Positions 1 through 13,329 of a stretch of DNA of 64,000 bases are shown piece by piece. How positions within the stretch are numbered: position 1 is the stretch's first letter; every line of letters begins with the position of its first letter. Below the pieces are notes generated by a model. The model was given only the letters and a program-made list of their open reading frames with translations, was not told where the DNA came from and did no database searches. The DNA is from Megalonaias nervosa (Eukaryota > Mollusca > Bivalvia > Unionida > Unionidae): assembly GCA_016617855.1 (NCBI GenBank), contig JAECUM010009686.1:1-64000 (forward strand), read 5' to 3'. A program made the position numbers and the translations under genes.

Positions 1-2
1 TT

Positions 3-1158
3 TGTTACGTATTGCCCCCGCTTTGTTGGGGGTGAGTTGTAGTGGAATTTTGGTTATCATTATCTTGAGGGTGATCGCCTTCGGTGTTATTGCCCAGATC
101 AAGTAAATGTCTCTATAAAGTGTGAAACTTATAGGTGGGATAGATAGAGATCTGAGCAGATATATAAAAACAGAATGACACGAGAACCTGTACATGAAAA
201 ATACAGTTTTAATCAATTACATAAATAACCGTGACAGTGCATGACATTAGGAAGATACACTTCTTTTTTAAATAAATCATTCACCAAATTTCAAACACAA
301 AAATACTTATATAAATAGCCGATCTGTTTTAAATGATAGAATTAGTTCATCATAGAATTGAGTGAACAATCAAAGTCATTGCCCTGGTACAACTTCATAA
401 CCTGATTATTTCTGGTTCATTCCAAATTCACTGTGACTGTTCTCCAACTTTTCTGTGACTGTTCGTCTTGATCCTTTCCACTTTTCCCTTCTGCAAACTC
501 TCTATTGTCTCGCCTCTTTCGGCCCTTGAACTTTGTGTGGGTAGGTGGATATGTAAGTACATGATACGTAGATACTTCGATAGGTCGATACGTGGATCCA
601 TCCCGTAGAGCTATTTCACCTTGTGTTTTCAAGCTTCGCTCACTTCTACCACCAAAATCATGTCTGTTGACTTTCCAGACATCCGATCCATTGTATAATT
701 ATTTACGAATGAATTTCTTCTAAATTCGACCTCGGAGTCTCCTACCTTTGTTTTCTCTCGCAGAAAAATGTAGAATGACTAAACTTTTATGATGAGAAAT
801 ATTAAAACCAAAGATTTCATGTGGGAATCATGCCCCTTATCTAGCGTAACCAATCCAGATTAAATATCTTTCCCGCCTTTAATAACTTGGCACCAAATTT
901 GTAGTCTGTGTGACCTCTAAATTCCCAAATAACTAATTCTGGAAAATTTCAAACTGACAATTCCGATACAAGATCAGTCTGTCTGACGGTTAAATAAACG
1001 AATGTTTAATTAAGAATCGTTTCTCTCCTGACACAGCCATTATAAATCTGTGCAGTATGGTGATTTAAACACATGCCGGTCCCCATAAATCTAATTAATC
1101 GTTCACCTACCCGAATTAATGTGCTCTTCATAGATCGACAGAAATTTGCACCCTTACA
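3..1158 (-). mobile_element. Gmr1-like LTR (left-edge copy, internally deleted)
   Basis: This matches the LTRs of the element at 11361-19460: the GC-rich block near 15-30, the shared GGTGGGATAGATAGAGATC block near 134, and the terminal GAAATTTGCACCCTTACA. It starts TG and ends CA. It is about 1.16 kb and lacks roughly 705 bp present in the longest relatives. At about 617 it jumps from the TTTCACC block straight to the TTGTGTTTTC block, with a short shared ACCTT at the joint. Only two bases precede it, so it cannot be decided whether it is solo or the right LTR of an element outside the window. Confidence 0.85.
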
Positions 1159-1162
1159 CTAT

Positions 1163-1560
1163 TCATCCATAGTGGATGGTAATAGCAGCATGGTTCTTTT
1201 CACTAAAAGACTTCTTATAATGACCATTCTGCTGTCAGTGAAAATGTTGCTAATCTGACATCCAATATTGCCACCACAGTAGTCAAATTAAACATCTTGT
1301 TATTGCTGCTCCTCCAGAATGGAAAGTGATATTGACATGGGGTTTTCACCAGAAGACTTCTTAAGATGTCTAGTTAGTCCTAAATAAAAATGGTGCCAAT
1401 CTGACCTCCAGTATGGCCATCACAGCAGCCATCTTGAAAATCTTGTTATTGCTACTCCTATACAGAAAGTCACATTAATATGTGGTTTTCACCTTAAAAC
1501 TTCTTAATGTGCCTAGATGGTCCCAAAATGAAATTGGTACTGATCTGACCTCACCTGGCA
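1163..1560 (+). repeat. Approximately 140-bp satellite (class A), fragment
   Basis: Roughly three degenerate units with the landmarks TAAATGAAAATGGTG-like, ATGGCCACCACAGCAGCC-like, CTTGTTATTGCTACTCC-like and GGGGTTTTCACCAGAAGAC-like. It is the same family as the arrays at 24000, 38944, 43080, 52900 and 54260. It lies directly beside the LTR ending at 1158. Confidence 0.75.
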
Positions 1561-2359
1561 TTAAGACTCAAATGAGATTATATTATGGCCATGTATCCAT
1601 CATGCGTTGTCTGTCATCCATCGTCCATCAATCAAGAATTGCTTGTTAACACCACAGAGTCCATATTTTTGATCCAATTTCTATCAAACCTGTAATATTG
1701 GCTTATGTCATCAACACCTTGCACAAGTTCAATAATGAGTGAGAACCTTGCATAATAATGATGTGATCTTGCATGTGATTGGCTGATCTTGTTATTACCC
1801 AGGATACAGTATTTTGATATGATATTGATCAAACATGGAATATGTGTTTATGTTAGTATGATCTCACTGAAGAGTTCAGTAATGAATGAGATGCATCCAT
1901 ATTAATGTGATTATTTTGCATCTGATTGGCTGAACTTGTTACCACTGTAAACCACATTTTCGACCCAGTTTTGTTCAGCATGAAACACAGGCTTATATCA
2001 ACAAGGTTTAGGTTGGGTTTGATAAAGAGATCCAAGCATATTAATGAGGTGATTTTGCATCCGATTGGCTGAACCAGTTACCACTATTGAAGCTAATTTT
2101 TTTTAATCTGATTGTGATCAGACTTTGAATATTGGCTTGTATGATCATGATCTTGCTTGAGTTTAATGTTTCAGAGACCATGCATATTAATGAGGTGATC
2201 TTGCTTGTGACTGGTTGAGCTTGTTACTATTGTAGAGACTGTATTTAAAATCTCGTTTGGACCAAACTAAATAAATAGGCTTAAATAGATGAGTACAATT
2301 ATCATAGCAAGATCAATGTATATTGATGAAGTGATTTTTTTTGCATCGGATTTACTGGT
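1561..2359 (+). repeat. Approximately 143-bp tandem repeat (class B), left part
   Basis: Degenerate units marked by TGATTGGCTGAACTTGTTA-like and GATCAAACT-like motifs. Landmarks fall near 1778, 1922, 2061 and 2209, a spacing of about 139-148 bp. The array resumes at 4280 after the inserted LTR. It contains no credible gene. Confidence 0.75.
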
Positions 2360-4274
2360 TGTAATGGGGGACTTTAAACATTAAAGCCTCCTTAATTGAT
2401 TTGGCGATCGTTAGCTAGGGAATGACCTCCCACGGTGTTATTGCCCAGTGTGGACGGAGAGATGGAACGATAACAGATAGCTGAGCAAGGTTATTGAAAG
2501 AAATAACAACTACGAGCCCCCTTTTCCAATAAATAAAAATAAATTTAATCAATTAGTACATAACCAAAATTTCACTTTCAACGAATACAACAGATTTACT
2601 AAAATAAATGTAATGAATTAATGCATAACCAAAATTTCACTTTGTATTAATACGTGACCAAAATTTCACTTTCAATCCAACGGATTCACATTGATAGAAT
2701 TTAGTCGCAGTGTTCAATTTACATCATATTACGAGTGGTGAATTCTGAGTTAAATTCTACGCTTGACAGCATCACCTGGCGCCTGTCTCCTCTCGTCTTG
2801 TTTCCACGTCTAATGCATACGCTTTTGGTCCTCTTTCTGACCCCTGTTTATTCCGACCTCTCTTAGATGAGGATTTCCCCTTGACTCATTGGGTTTTCCC
2901 TTTCCTTCTCTTTCCTTTTCCCTTCCTTCCTTCTCAGAGTATAAAGCTGTTTCCTTAAATACGAGAGTATTACGAGAGCTAATTATGTTTCAACAATTAT
3001 TTGCGTAGACATATATAACTCTGTTCATTCGTATTCAGATTGGCGATTCACTCTGCACAAATTCTGACATGATGTGATCTTAACAAATAATGGTCCTTAC
3101 AAATTCCTGTATTTCGGTAAGATACACGCTATATTTGTACAAATGACCTTAGCTTGAAGTTCATTGCCCTCGCCACATGGCAATTGATTAGAAATTACCA
3201 CATGTTCTCTACAGACACATGCGACCGTATATACCAGCACACATTACTACATGTCTTATTTACATTTGACTAGTCAATTTGTGTTCAATAAGATAAATGT
3301 TCAATTACTTAGGGCATAATATTCACTAAATCTAGCTACAATAACCATTAACCTGCAAGATCATTTAAGCATTGTGAAATCATATATAAATGTACAATTA
3401 TCATTAACTCAGGACAACAATATCATCCTACACAGGAAATCAATTTATGTAACCCTAAAAAAATATGACACATCTGCATATTAGGGTTAAGTCATAAATC
3501 TCTATGAAATACTGCATATTTGAACATTCGATTACATGCAATCTGTCAATTCTATCAATAAACTAACTGTAAGATTAAGAATAAATTGCATACAACTCTA
3601 GCATCAACAAATTCCTATGGACTTGAATAATTGAGACATAGCATGAATCGTAAGCATATCAAACACATTTGCATAAGACAAGCAAATGAAAATAGAATAT
3701 TATATTGAAACTAAAATTGCGTACCTTAATGCTGTTCTTTCTTTATCTCCCCACACAATTGTGTGTCAAATCTATATAGCCTGTCATTTTCCCAAGACAG
3801 CTATCTTCGTTAATGAGGGAAATACAATTCTATTGTTTCCTCGGAATTAGACCTTTAGTCTTCTCACAAGGCAAGAGTCGAACTGAAGAATTCTAAGCAA
3901 GTCGGTATACTAAATTCTAGTTTCCCAAAGTATACGCCTTAATTCTTTACTGACCAATTGGAAGTAACTGTTTCTAAAATTCTGCCCAAATAATTAAATA
4001 TGCTGCATTAGCTTTCCTTTGAAGATCAATTATTTGACATAAAGTCCTCTCCCGACTGATACGGTTGTAAACTCTATGTACACTGTGTCACTATACCATT
4101 GCGATGACTCAGTCAAATTCTACTGAAGCTTAACGTAGACCCTTTTAAGTTTCAGAGATGAAATAAGAAAATATCAGTGAACTTCTCAAGACCTTTTGGC
4201 TTGACTAAGCTAACTTCAATGTACAATTTATTCACATTAAGTTTCAATAAGTCTTCAAAATTCGCCACATTACA
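2360..4274 (-). mobile_element. Solo LTR, divergent subfamily, TSD CTGGT
   Basis: A 1915-bp LTR-like unit beginning TG and ending CA, flanked by a perfect 5-bp duplication CTGGT at 2355-2359 and 4275-4279. It shares short blocks (GGTGTTATTGCCC near 2435, and the layout of the rest) with the LTRs at 11361 and 36574 but is clearly more divergent. It contains no internal coding region, so it is a solo LTR left by LTR-LTR recombination. It sits inside the class B array. Orientation is taken from similarity to the coding element. Confidence 0.82.
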
Positions 4275-4279
4275 CTGGT

Positions 4280-4860
4280 CTTGTCTTCACATTAATGACT
4301 CTACTTCTGATAATATTTTGATCAAACTTGGTTAATAGGCTTTTATCATCAAGATATAAAGTGTTTTATTTTGTGTAAGATTGATGCATAGTATTGAGAT
4401 GTGATTAACTTGTGTCTTGGTTGAGTATGATTACAAGTGAAATTCACAACTGTTTATGATTGAGTTTGTATCTGATTGGCTAAGCTTATTGACACTAGCA
4501 ACTTCAATAATGATCAGATTTTGATCAAACTTTTTAGATAGTCTCATATTATCATGATATTTATGATCATGAACTGGATCTACAGATAGGAATGAGGTAA
4601 TCTGTTATCTGATTGGCAGAGTTTGTTGCTACTCTTGAGACTGAATTCTAGTCAGATTTGCCCCGCTGTGGAACATAAACTTATATTATCAATGTTGTAG
4701 ACAGGTTCTATAATAAGACAGATCTACACATGTTAATGAGATACCTTGCATTGGATTGACTGAGCTTGTTTCCTTGCTTGTTCTAGGGTCTATATTTTTA
4801 ATCACATTAAAAAAAATTCATAAGTGGGTTTATATCATCAAAAATCTTAGATGACTTTAA
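4280..4860 (+). repeat. Approximately 143-bp tandem repeat (class B), right part
   Basis: Continuation of the array interrupted by the solo LTR. Landmarks TGATTGGCTAAGCTT-like fall near 4475, 4610 and 4755. Units are more degraded than on the left side. Confidence 0.7.
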
Positions 4861-7095
4861 ATTATGAGCAAGAAACTATAAAATATTAATTATGACTCTG
4901 TTTTTATAAAGATTTTTATATCAGGAATATAGGTAAAATGAACATAATATAAAGTTTGGGAGAAAAGTTTTATAGGTTATGTTCCTACAATTCTACATAA
5001 ACCTTTTTTTGTGGCATAGTCAACCTATGTTAAATGCAAGTCAGGCAGGTGATATGAGGCCCACTTGAGTCCCTTGTTAACATTTATATTTTTACTACCT
5101 TTTTTAAAATCTTTGCCATTTGTCTTGATGGACTACATATTTACATTAATTTGGAGGGAAGCAGTAGCTTAGATCACAGAACATCGGACTCATACATAAT
5201 CCAAGTGTTGTGTGTTTAGTACTCACCCAGGTTAGCCTGGATCGACTGCCTCAGTGTGTCATTAGGAAAAACACTTAGGTCCCATTTCCTCAGCACAGTG
5301 ATATATTTGGAAGGGTTTATCTACCTAAAGTTTATCACAATGTTTCACTTTATATTTTTAGAACTATGCTATTTGTTACTGTATAGCCAGGATTGTGCTG
5401 ATGTGCCATTAAACCCTATACATACATAATTTAAGTGATATCTCAAAAACATCTTAACAGAATTCAGCCAATTATGACAGAATGCATCTTGGCATGAAGT
5501 GCTTTCAAATTTTGTACAAATGATACTGATTCACCATTAAATATGGCCACGATTGCTAAAATTAGACAGCCCTTTAAACAAACACATATCCAAAACAACT
5601 TAACAAAATTTACCAGATTTGATAAATAGTATCTATGGGCCTTTTTGTTTAATACAAAAGACAACATTACCATCAAATATGGTTGTCATTATTAACAGAA
5701 AACCTTTAAACAATTTTTTCACCCCCACCCCCACCCCCAATCACCCCCAAAAAAGAATTTGATCAACATTGACAGAAAGCATTCTAGCATAAAGACATTT
5801 CAGTAGTGGACAAATGATACCTATTTCCTTATATGTATGAAAAGTATTTAAAAACAGAGAAACCTTGAAACAGCTGTTTTCATACTACATATACAATCAA
5901 CAGCATCAGAAGAAATTTCTGCAGAAAACATGCAACTGACCCAGAATTCATTTAGGAACTGCTGTTGTATTTGGCCATTTGGCAAGAGGTCAGCTGGTGA
6001 GTGATCACAGGTCCACATGGGCCTTTTGTTTTAGCATATGCTGTTGTAAATGACATGTTTACAGTAGTTAATGAAGTTCCAGTTCCCTTGTTTAGTCTTA
6101 AGAAGAAATTAAAACTATTAAAAGTGGTAAACAATAATATCACACATGCTTTGGATGATAAAAAAAATACAGTGTGGTTTGATATGAAGATGGAATTAAA
6201 TAATATTTAGTGCCCATTTATTAATTACACCTTATTACCTCATATATGATGAGTGAAGTCCCAGAAGTGTGTGAAAGTACGGTGACCAGCATATTAGAGA
6301 TATTACTGTAATTTTAAATTGTATAATTCAACTTTACATAGAAATTTGTGACTTCAAAAAAAGAGAAGAAAATTGTAATCAATTCTAATTGACATGTGAT
6401 TCATCGCATTCCAAAAAGTAATGTGATAATCATTTATTCAGCCCAAAAGTGTAATTGTTATTGTAATCTAAATTTTAAAAGTAATTTTAATTTAATTGTT
6501 GTAACTGAAAGTAGTTGTTGCCAGATCAGACTTTTAAGAGTAAATGTTAATAAGGAGTCTGCAATGGTTATGGTTTTTATATTCCCGCAGGGGTTGAAAA
6601 TTATCTTGCCCAGCTTGAAATGGCAAGTGAACATTTCCAGCATTCAGTTGGATTCTTGAATCACTCACCCAATAGGGTGTGCTGGTTGAGGGCTGACAGG
6701 AATTTCTCTTTAATAGAAAGACTGTTCTGTCACGAAAATTGCAGACTTAATTCATTTAAATTCCATACATTCTAATAGAAGTTTTGCTTTCTATTTGTTT
6801 TGATCATGCTCATGCAAGCACTTCACCCTTACTCTTCACTGCTAATAACCACTTACCTGATAGTGAACAGACTGGTGTCAGACTGTAATTATGTACAAAG
6901 GTGTTAGAAGGTTCACATAACAAGTTGCAGAGAAAATCTTTTCACACATCACACAATCAAACATCACCAACTTTTGTATTTATATAATAGCTTGTTGAGT
7001 AAGAGTTTATTCTGAGCAAGTACAAGTCTGTAGTTATTGCCTTACAGGATGAGTGGATGTTTGGAGAATTTTCAACCCCTGGCACATTCTAAATT
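4861..7095. other. Intergenic stretch, no gene recognised
   Basis: AT-rich sequence with a degenerate SINE-like segment at about 5160-5420 (tRNA-like start, tail CCATTAAACCCTATACATA) and a short C/A-rich simple repeat at 5720-5752. The 60-90 codon frames here (for example 6001-6210 and 6396-6659) have no recognisable domain or splice context. Confidence 0.5.
5160..5420 (+). repeat. Degenerate SINE-like sequence
   Basis: A tRNA-like start (GTAGCTTAGATCACAGAACATC and a following T-x-x-x-x-ACTC region) is followed by a body and a CATTAAACCCTATACATACATA-like tail. Related wording (GTGCTGATGTGTCATTATGCACCAACCAAC region) is seen at about 26460-26640. The resemblance is weak and no duplication was found. 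Confidence 0.3.
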
Positions 7096-7306
7096 ACCAT
7101 CTATACTTGCTTATAAATCATCAAACTGCAAGCAGTAAAGATTCTGATCTGCGGTAGCATAATGAACCTGCAGATCAGGGTTTATGTTGTTTGTTCTACT
7201 AATTACTCCTAACAAACTCACAGACCCAGATCTGCCTGTGCATTATGTGATGGCATATCTTGGTCTGTGCAGTTTGCAGTTGGACTTATAAGCAAGCATA
7301 GATGGT
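7096..7306. mobile_element. Foldback MITE-like element, copy 1
   Basis: This 211-bp element begins ACCATCTATACTTGCTTATAA and ends with its inverted copy TTATAAGCAAGCATAGATGGT. Inside are two tandem hairpins, each carrying GATCTGC/GCAGATC arms, separated by a CTACTAATTACTCC spacer. It is the same length as the copy at 8535. There is no coding potential. Confidence 0.8.
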
Positions 7307-8534
7307 GTACACTCTACAATGTTATGGCATTGTCTGTCCATCCATGTGTCCATTTGTTTATTAACATTTCTTGTCCAGCTCATAATTTTAAAATCTTTGA
7401 GAGATTTTGATGAAACTTTGCCCAGGTATGTATGTTAACTAAGGTCAAAGGTCAAGGTCATGGCATTAAAAGTATCAAGTTGGAGGCCTGAAACCTTGTC
7501 TGCTTTGTAACTTTTTAAATGCCAAAGATATTTCAGTGAAACTTCAGCTAGATATATGTTATAAATGCATGGTACTTATGTGTTGTGCACCATGACCTCA
7601 CCCCTTCCTTGAGATTAAGGTCACAGCCAGGAAAAATGTAAATCAGTGACTTGCAGACTTGTTAAGTAAGTTTTTAACAACTGAGACTAGATGCATTTCA
7701 GTAAAATTTAACCATGTATCTTATGACAAAATGGTGTTTTATTCCACAGCAATGCCTTTTACTCCAAGGTCCAGGTTTCAGCAAGGAAAAATCAGATTGA
7801 TGACTTAGTCCTTGTTAGGCTATAAACTTTGAGCCATTGAAACTTAAAATCTGGCTGCCATTTTAAAAATGATGTTTTTGCTACACCTGTGGTGTTTGGT
7901 TTGTCCTACATGAAATTGGGCTGATCTGATATCTAATATGGCCACCACGACAGCCACCTTGAAAATTTTGTTATTGCTCCATTTTCGTTTCATCTTTAAA
8001 TAGAACAGCATATTTACATTCTTCCTAAACAAATTTTAACAAAATTCTCCTCAACAGCTTTAGGATTAAAATCCTTAAGTTCTGGATCTTTCTTCATCAC
8101 CCTCCTCAGTTTGTTGCAGTTTCTTATTTTAATTGTCCATGGCTCTTTGTCTTGATACAATTTTGTGACAAGAAACCTAACTCACAAGCCAATTACTTTT
8201 AATGTGAAACCAGTAACACTTGAGCTAAAGTATTGAAGTCTGGAAAAAAACAACTCAGATCAAGTACCTCCTGCACAGTGCCAAACATGCATCCTACAGA
8301 CTCATCACTGCAAGTGAATTTACCACTACTTTGAACTGGAAGATAGAATTTACATTAATTTGTTCCCGAGTATTAGTTTCCTCCACCTCAGGAACCAACT
8401 AACACCATCATCGGAGAAGGAATCAAAGATAGGACTTAATGTACTTATCTGATAATACCCACCCCATTTGGACAGTGTTTATGAAATTTTATTGAGGATG
8501 TATGCTTAATTACAAGCACACCCACTTAACCACT
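7307..8534. other. Intergenic repeats, no gene
   Basis: Holds one AGGTCA-rich class C unit (about 7435-7500, AAGGTCAAAGGTCAAGGTCA) and one class A satellite unit (about 7845-8000). The rest is AT-rich with no recognisable exon. Confidence 0.6.
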
Positions 8535-8745
8535 ACCATTATACTTGCTTATAAGATGAGTCCAACTGCAAACTGCACAGACCCAGATCTGCCATTGCAT
8601 AATGCACCAGCAGATCTTGATTTGTGCATTAGGATAATCAGTAGGACAAACAAGGTAGATTCTGGTCTGCAGGTGCATTATGCTATGGCAGATCAGGTTT
8701 TCTGTTTATTTGCAGTTTGACTCGACTCATAAGTGAGAATATGGT
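8535..8745. mobile_element. Foldback MITE-like element, copy 2
   Basis: This 211-bp element starts ACCATTATACTTGCTTATAAG and ends with a matching inverted CATAAGTGAGAATATGGT. The two internal hairpins are clear: CAGATCTGCCATTGCATAATG-type arms and the repeat of the same arms 90 bp later. A 72-codon frame across it is an artefact of the element. Confidence 0.8.
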
Positions 8746-10690
8746 ATTTGACAAATTTATCATGCTCCCCCCACTGATGCCCTTCTTGTCAATGGAGAAA
8801 TACTGTGCTTATTGCTAAAGGAAAGTGTTTTGCAGTCCCATAAAAATAAATTACAGGGTAAAATACTGACTTGTGAGACAGAGGCTGTGAAAAGTCTTTT
8901 GACTGCTATTAATTATTCGCTAAGTTTTTACTAATTCCCCTTAGTGCAGTTACATCAAAATAGGTGCTACTACGTAAGACTTAGTGGAATGCAGCATGGC
9001 ATGTACAGTCGTCAGTCAGATGTAGTCGTGTCATGTGCTAACATTAGATATATGTTGTAGACCATAAGAAATTATGGGATGGAATTTTCTCTGTTATCTG
9101 TCTGTAGTCTGTTGTCTGTTAACACAATTTTGTTAGCACCACTCTTCCTAAACTACTTAAGCCATTAAACGATATACACATTCATCCCAGAGTTTTGTTG
9201 TTCCTAAATAAAAATGGTGTTGCTATGATATCCAGTATGGCCACAGTAGTGAAATGGCTACTCCACCTGAATGGATGGTTGTATCAACTTGGGTTTTCAG
9301 GAAAAGACTTCTTAAGATTTCTAGTTGATTCAAAATGAAAATGGTATTGATCTGACATCCACTGAAAGATAAATAATAAAATGGGATCCATGACCATATA
9401 AAAAGGAATAGCTTTTAACTGAGTTGCCTTATGTTGAGTTACCTGCAGATCAGTCTTGAATCATTTCTGAGGTCAGATAAGGCCCTTGATTCCCAGAGAC
9501 AAAAAGGATGTTTATTTTCATAATTTCAACTGGAGAATTTACTGCTATTGAAATACATCAAAATCAGCAAGTTTGAAAGATTGCATTCCTAGCAAAAATA
9601 TTAAATCATTTGGGAACATAAAGATATTTTAATGTATAACATTGGAAAAAGGTTGCCAGTTTAGATGGAATATGCACAAATTTCCCAAAACTAGATATTT
9701 TGGGCCAACTTAAGGATATTGTACAGATATTCCTGTTTAGATACTGTAGTACAGTATAGGGTATATATGCGTTGTTCACTTGAATGGAATCCAGAGAGTT
9801 TAACAGTTCAACAGTTTATTCAGAAACTACCAGAATGTTGGTGTATAGGATAGTAAGTTTGATTTAAATGTGTCTTAGTGTATTTGATCATCTGTGGACT
9901 GCTTGCTTGCTTACTTTTGTTATAATGCAGCAGTAGTAGTTAATGATTCTGTTAATGTGTAAGATAACAAGTCTGTTTATTACATCTCAACACCTGCTGA
10001 TATTGAATCATTAAATAGGCACTGAACCAGACAAGTAATTAGTTGACTTACCTGGTTAAATGGTTTGAATCCCTTGCTGTATACAGCATTTTTCAGTATA
10101 GAAGGGTCAGGAAGACCAGGTTTTTAAGAAATTTCAAACTGATCAATATCTCCATGATAAATAAGATAAGTCTTTTTATCAGAAATGGAATGCAAGCCAT
10201 AGGTTTGTGTTTGCCAAAAATTAATGGTCTGCAGGATTATATTTACCAGTAGTTATGAATTCCACAATTTAGCTGCCAATAATGCATTGCAGTTTTGGAA
10301 TTGTTAATGATCTATTTTAAATTTATTAATTTATATCAACTATGAACAGTAGAGACTGGGAAACAAAAATCCTGCTATCTGAGGATACCTTAGTTCCAAC
10401 CAATGACCTATGACCTCATGGATTGGACCATCAATATTACTGCTAAAGTGCATGCTATTATGAAATTGTATAGGATTCCAGACCACTCAGGTCATGAAGT
10501 TTCCAGTACTTTCTAAGAATCATTATAATGCTGTATAACCCACCTCCAAGAACTGCAGAACTTTATTCACCAACTATTTCTTAGCATTTTCTGCAGCATG
10601 AACAAGAAATTGGGTGGAGTTTATTACATGTGTAGAAATATATCAAAAGTAATACACTGTGTTGAAAAGAAGAGGTCATGGTTAGACATT
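8746..10690. other. Intergenic stretch, no gene recognised
   Basis: Contains a short class A composite fragment at 9062-9375: the head with CCATAAGAAATTATGG, then about 1.3 satellite units. The remainder is AT-rich without recognisable exons, RNA genes or tandem arrays. Confidence 0.55.
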
Positions 10691-10911
10691 TACTGTATAT
10701 ACTCGCTTATAAGAAAAGTCCAAGTGCAAACTGCACAGATCTAGGTCTGCAGTCTCATAATGTGCCAACAGATCTGGGTATGTGCAGTTTCTTGGGAGTA
10801 ATCAATAGAGCAAACAATATGTACCCTGGTCTGCAGACACATTAATCTATGGCAGATCAGGAGCTTTGTTGTTTGCTGTTTGATTCGATTTATAAGCAAA
10901 TACATACTGTA
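10691..10911. mobile_element. Foldback MITE-like element, copy 3
   Basis: About 221 bp, running from TACTGTATATACTCGCTTATAAG to the inverted TATAAGCAAATACATACTGTA. It has the same paired GATCTG hairpins as the other copies. It is slightly longer and more diverged. Confidence 0.75.
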
Positions 10912-10940
10912 GTTGGATGATGTTAGCAGTTTGATCCCGC

Positions 10941-10946
<6 letters not shown>

Positions 10947-10974
<28 letters not shown>
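10947..10974 (+). repeat. (GA)n microsatellite
   Basis: About 14 uninterrupted GA dinucleotides. They explain the serine/leucine-rich reverse frame across this point. Confidence 0.95.
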
Positions 10975-10977
<3 letters not shown>

Positions 10978-11360
10978 GTGCAGGAAATACCATGACAAAA
11001 TGCAACTAGCTAAGCAAGCTTGGCTCCCCAGTTTATTTAGTTATTATAAAGCAAATTAATACAAAATGATGATGTCTTCATATCTTGGAACTGGAAGGCA
11101 ATGGTTAGAAAACTGTTGTGAAAGTTTCTTGTCTGTGCATTTTATTATAACTACTATGTAGAATTGGAAATTCCAAGACTAAAGTGCTCTGTAACCCAGT
11201 ACAAATTTGTATGTCACAAATCTTGACAGCTAATGTCTAGTGTCAGGACAAGAGGGCAAAAATTGATGTATAGTGGGAAGATATCCATGGCTTTGATCCT
11301 GTCATTAACAGAGAGAGAATATATGTCTTTGCTGTGTTTATTTTATTAAATGTCCCTGTC

Positions 11361-13225
11361 TGCTACGAAGCCCCCATTTTGTTGGGGGTGGGTTATAGTG
11401 GAAATTGGGTTATTGTTATCTAGAGGGTAATCGCTTTTGGTGCTATTGCCTGGATCCAGTAAATATCAATATAAAGTGTGAAACTTATAGGTGGGATAGA
11501 TAGAGATCTGAGCAGATATATAAAACAGAATGACACGATTTCCCATACATGAAAATAACAACTTAATCAATTACATAAACAACCGTGACGATGCATTACA
11601 TTAGGAAGATACACTTCTTTTTTAAATAAATCATTCACCGAATTTCAAACACAGATATACTTATATAAATAGCCGATCTGTTTTAAATGATAGAATTAGT
11701 TCATGATGGAATCGAGTGAACAATCAAAGTCATTGCCTTGTACAACTTCATAGCCTGATTATTTCAGGTTCATTCCCACTTCACTGTGGCTGTTCTCTTT
11801 GGTCCTTTATACTTTTCTTTTCTCTCTGAACTCTCTATTGTCTCACCTCTTTCAGCCCTCAAACTTTGTGTGGGTAGGTGAATACGTAAGTAAGTAGATA
11901 TGTAGATACTTTGATAGGTTGATACGTGGATAAGTCCCGTGGAGCTATTTCACCTTCCAAAATAAACAAAGAAGCTACCTAAATCTTCTGTCAGATATCC
12001 TACTGGGAATAGATCATTACTCCCCTCTCATTATGTCAGATATCATTCTGTCAGAATTCAAACAGATACCAAAGGCTATCTGGTCAAGCTAAACATGGCA
12101 GACCATAAACAAACCTAGTTTCATAAGATTAATGTACTTCCTAACGGCTATTTCAACCTGACTCACATTATCATCACCAGAAACATACCAGTCCCGTTCT
12201 CGTTTCAATTACACAAATGAATGAATGAAATTCATTGCATGGCTTAACTACGTTATTTCTAGCGAATACACACATTCAAGTCTCTGGCATATATGAAATC
12301 TCACTTCATGGTTTAACAACATTAATTTCAGTCAGTAAGCACTCAAGTCTTTATCATACGTGAAATCATCTAAGGTCGGTGAATTCACACGAATCCTCGT
12401 AATTCATATCAACTAAGGTAAGGCATGAAATTCTTAGAAACATATTTTCCTATAACAATCAAGATGACACATTCAAACAATTCGTCAAACTTATATAAAG
12501 AATATCATTGTACAGATTCATATAGATGAACTCACACAGTTGTATTCATATCAAGAAAATTGATCTACGAATTTAAACAAATAAATTCATGCAAATATAA
12601 GCAAATAAATCAAACAAATCGTTATATTGATCAACGAATTACATGAGACATGCGCAAAATACCTTGTGTTTTCAAGCTTTGCTAGCTTCTACTGCCAAAA
12701 TCATGTCTGTCGACTTTCCAGACATCCGATCCCTTGGATAATTCTTTTTATGAGTGAATTTCTTCTAAATTCAACCTCAGAGTCTCCTACCTTTGTTTTC
12801 TCTTGCAGAAAAGCGTATTCTGACTAAAATTCTGTGATGGGACATATTAAAACCAAGGAATTTTCTTGTGGGAACCACGCCCCTTATCTAGCGTAACCAA
12901 TCCGGATTAAATATATCTCCCGCCTTTTCTAACTTGGTGCCAAAATTGTAGTCTGCGTGACCTCGAGATTCCCAATTAACTGATTCTAGAAAATCTCAAA
13001 TCTGTCAATTCCAATACAAGATTGAAGTTAACCCTATTCTTCCAGTCTGTCTGACTGTTAAATAAACGAATGCTTCATTAAGAATCACTTCTCTCATGAC
13101 ACAGACATTACAACTCCATGCATTATGGCGATTTAACACGCCACGGTCCCCATAAGTCTAATTAATTGTTCACCTGCCCAAATTAATGTGCTCTACATAG
13201 GTCGACAGAAATTTGCGCCCTTACA
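11361..13225 (-). repeat. 3' LTR of the Gmr1-like element (full length)
   Basis: 1865 bp, TG...CA. It contains a segment of roughly 614 bp (about 12405-13020) that the partner LTR lacks. Its first 1.05 kb aligns almost base for base with 18210-19255. Confidence 0.92.
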
Positions 13226-13329
13226 TAGGCCCTGCCTTGAAGAGTAAATTCAGGGATTTTTACTCTCCAAATTTTTGGAGATCTAATCTGATTCACTTAC
13301 ACGTCCTCAGGTGAACCCTTCACCTCAGA

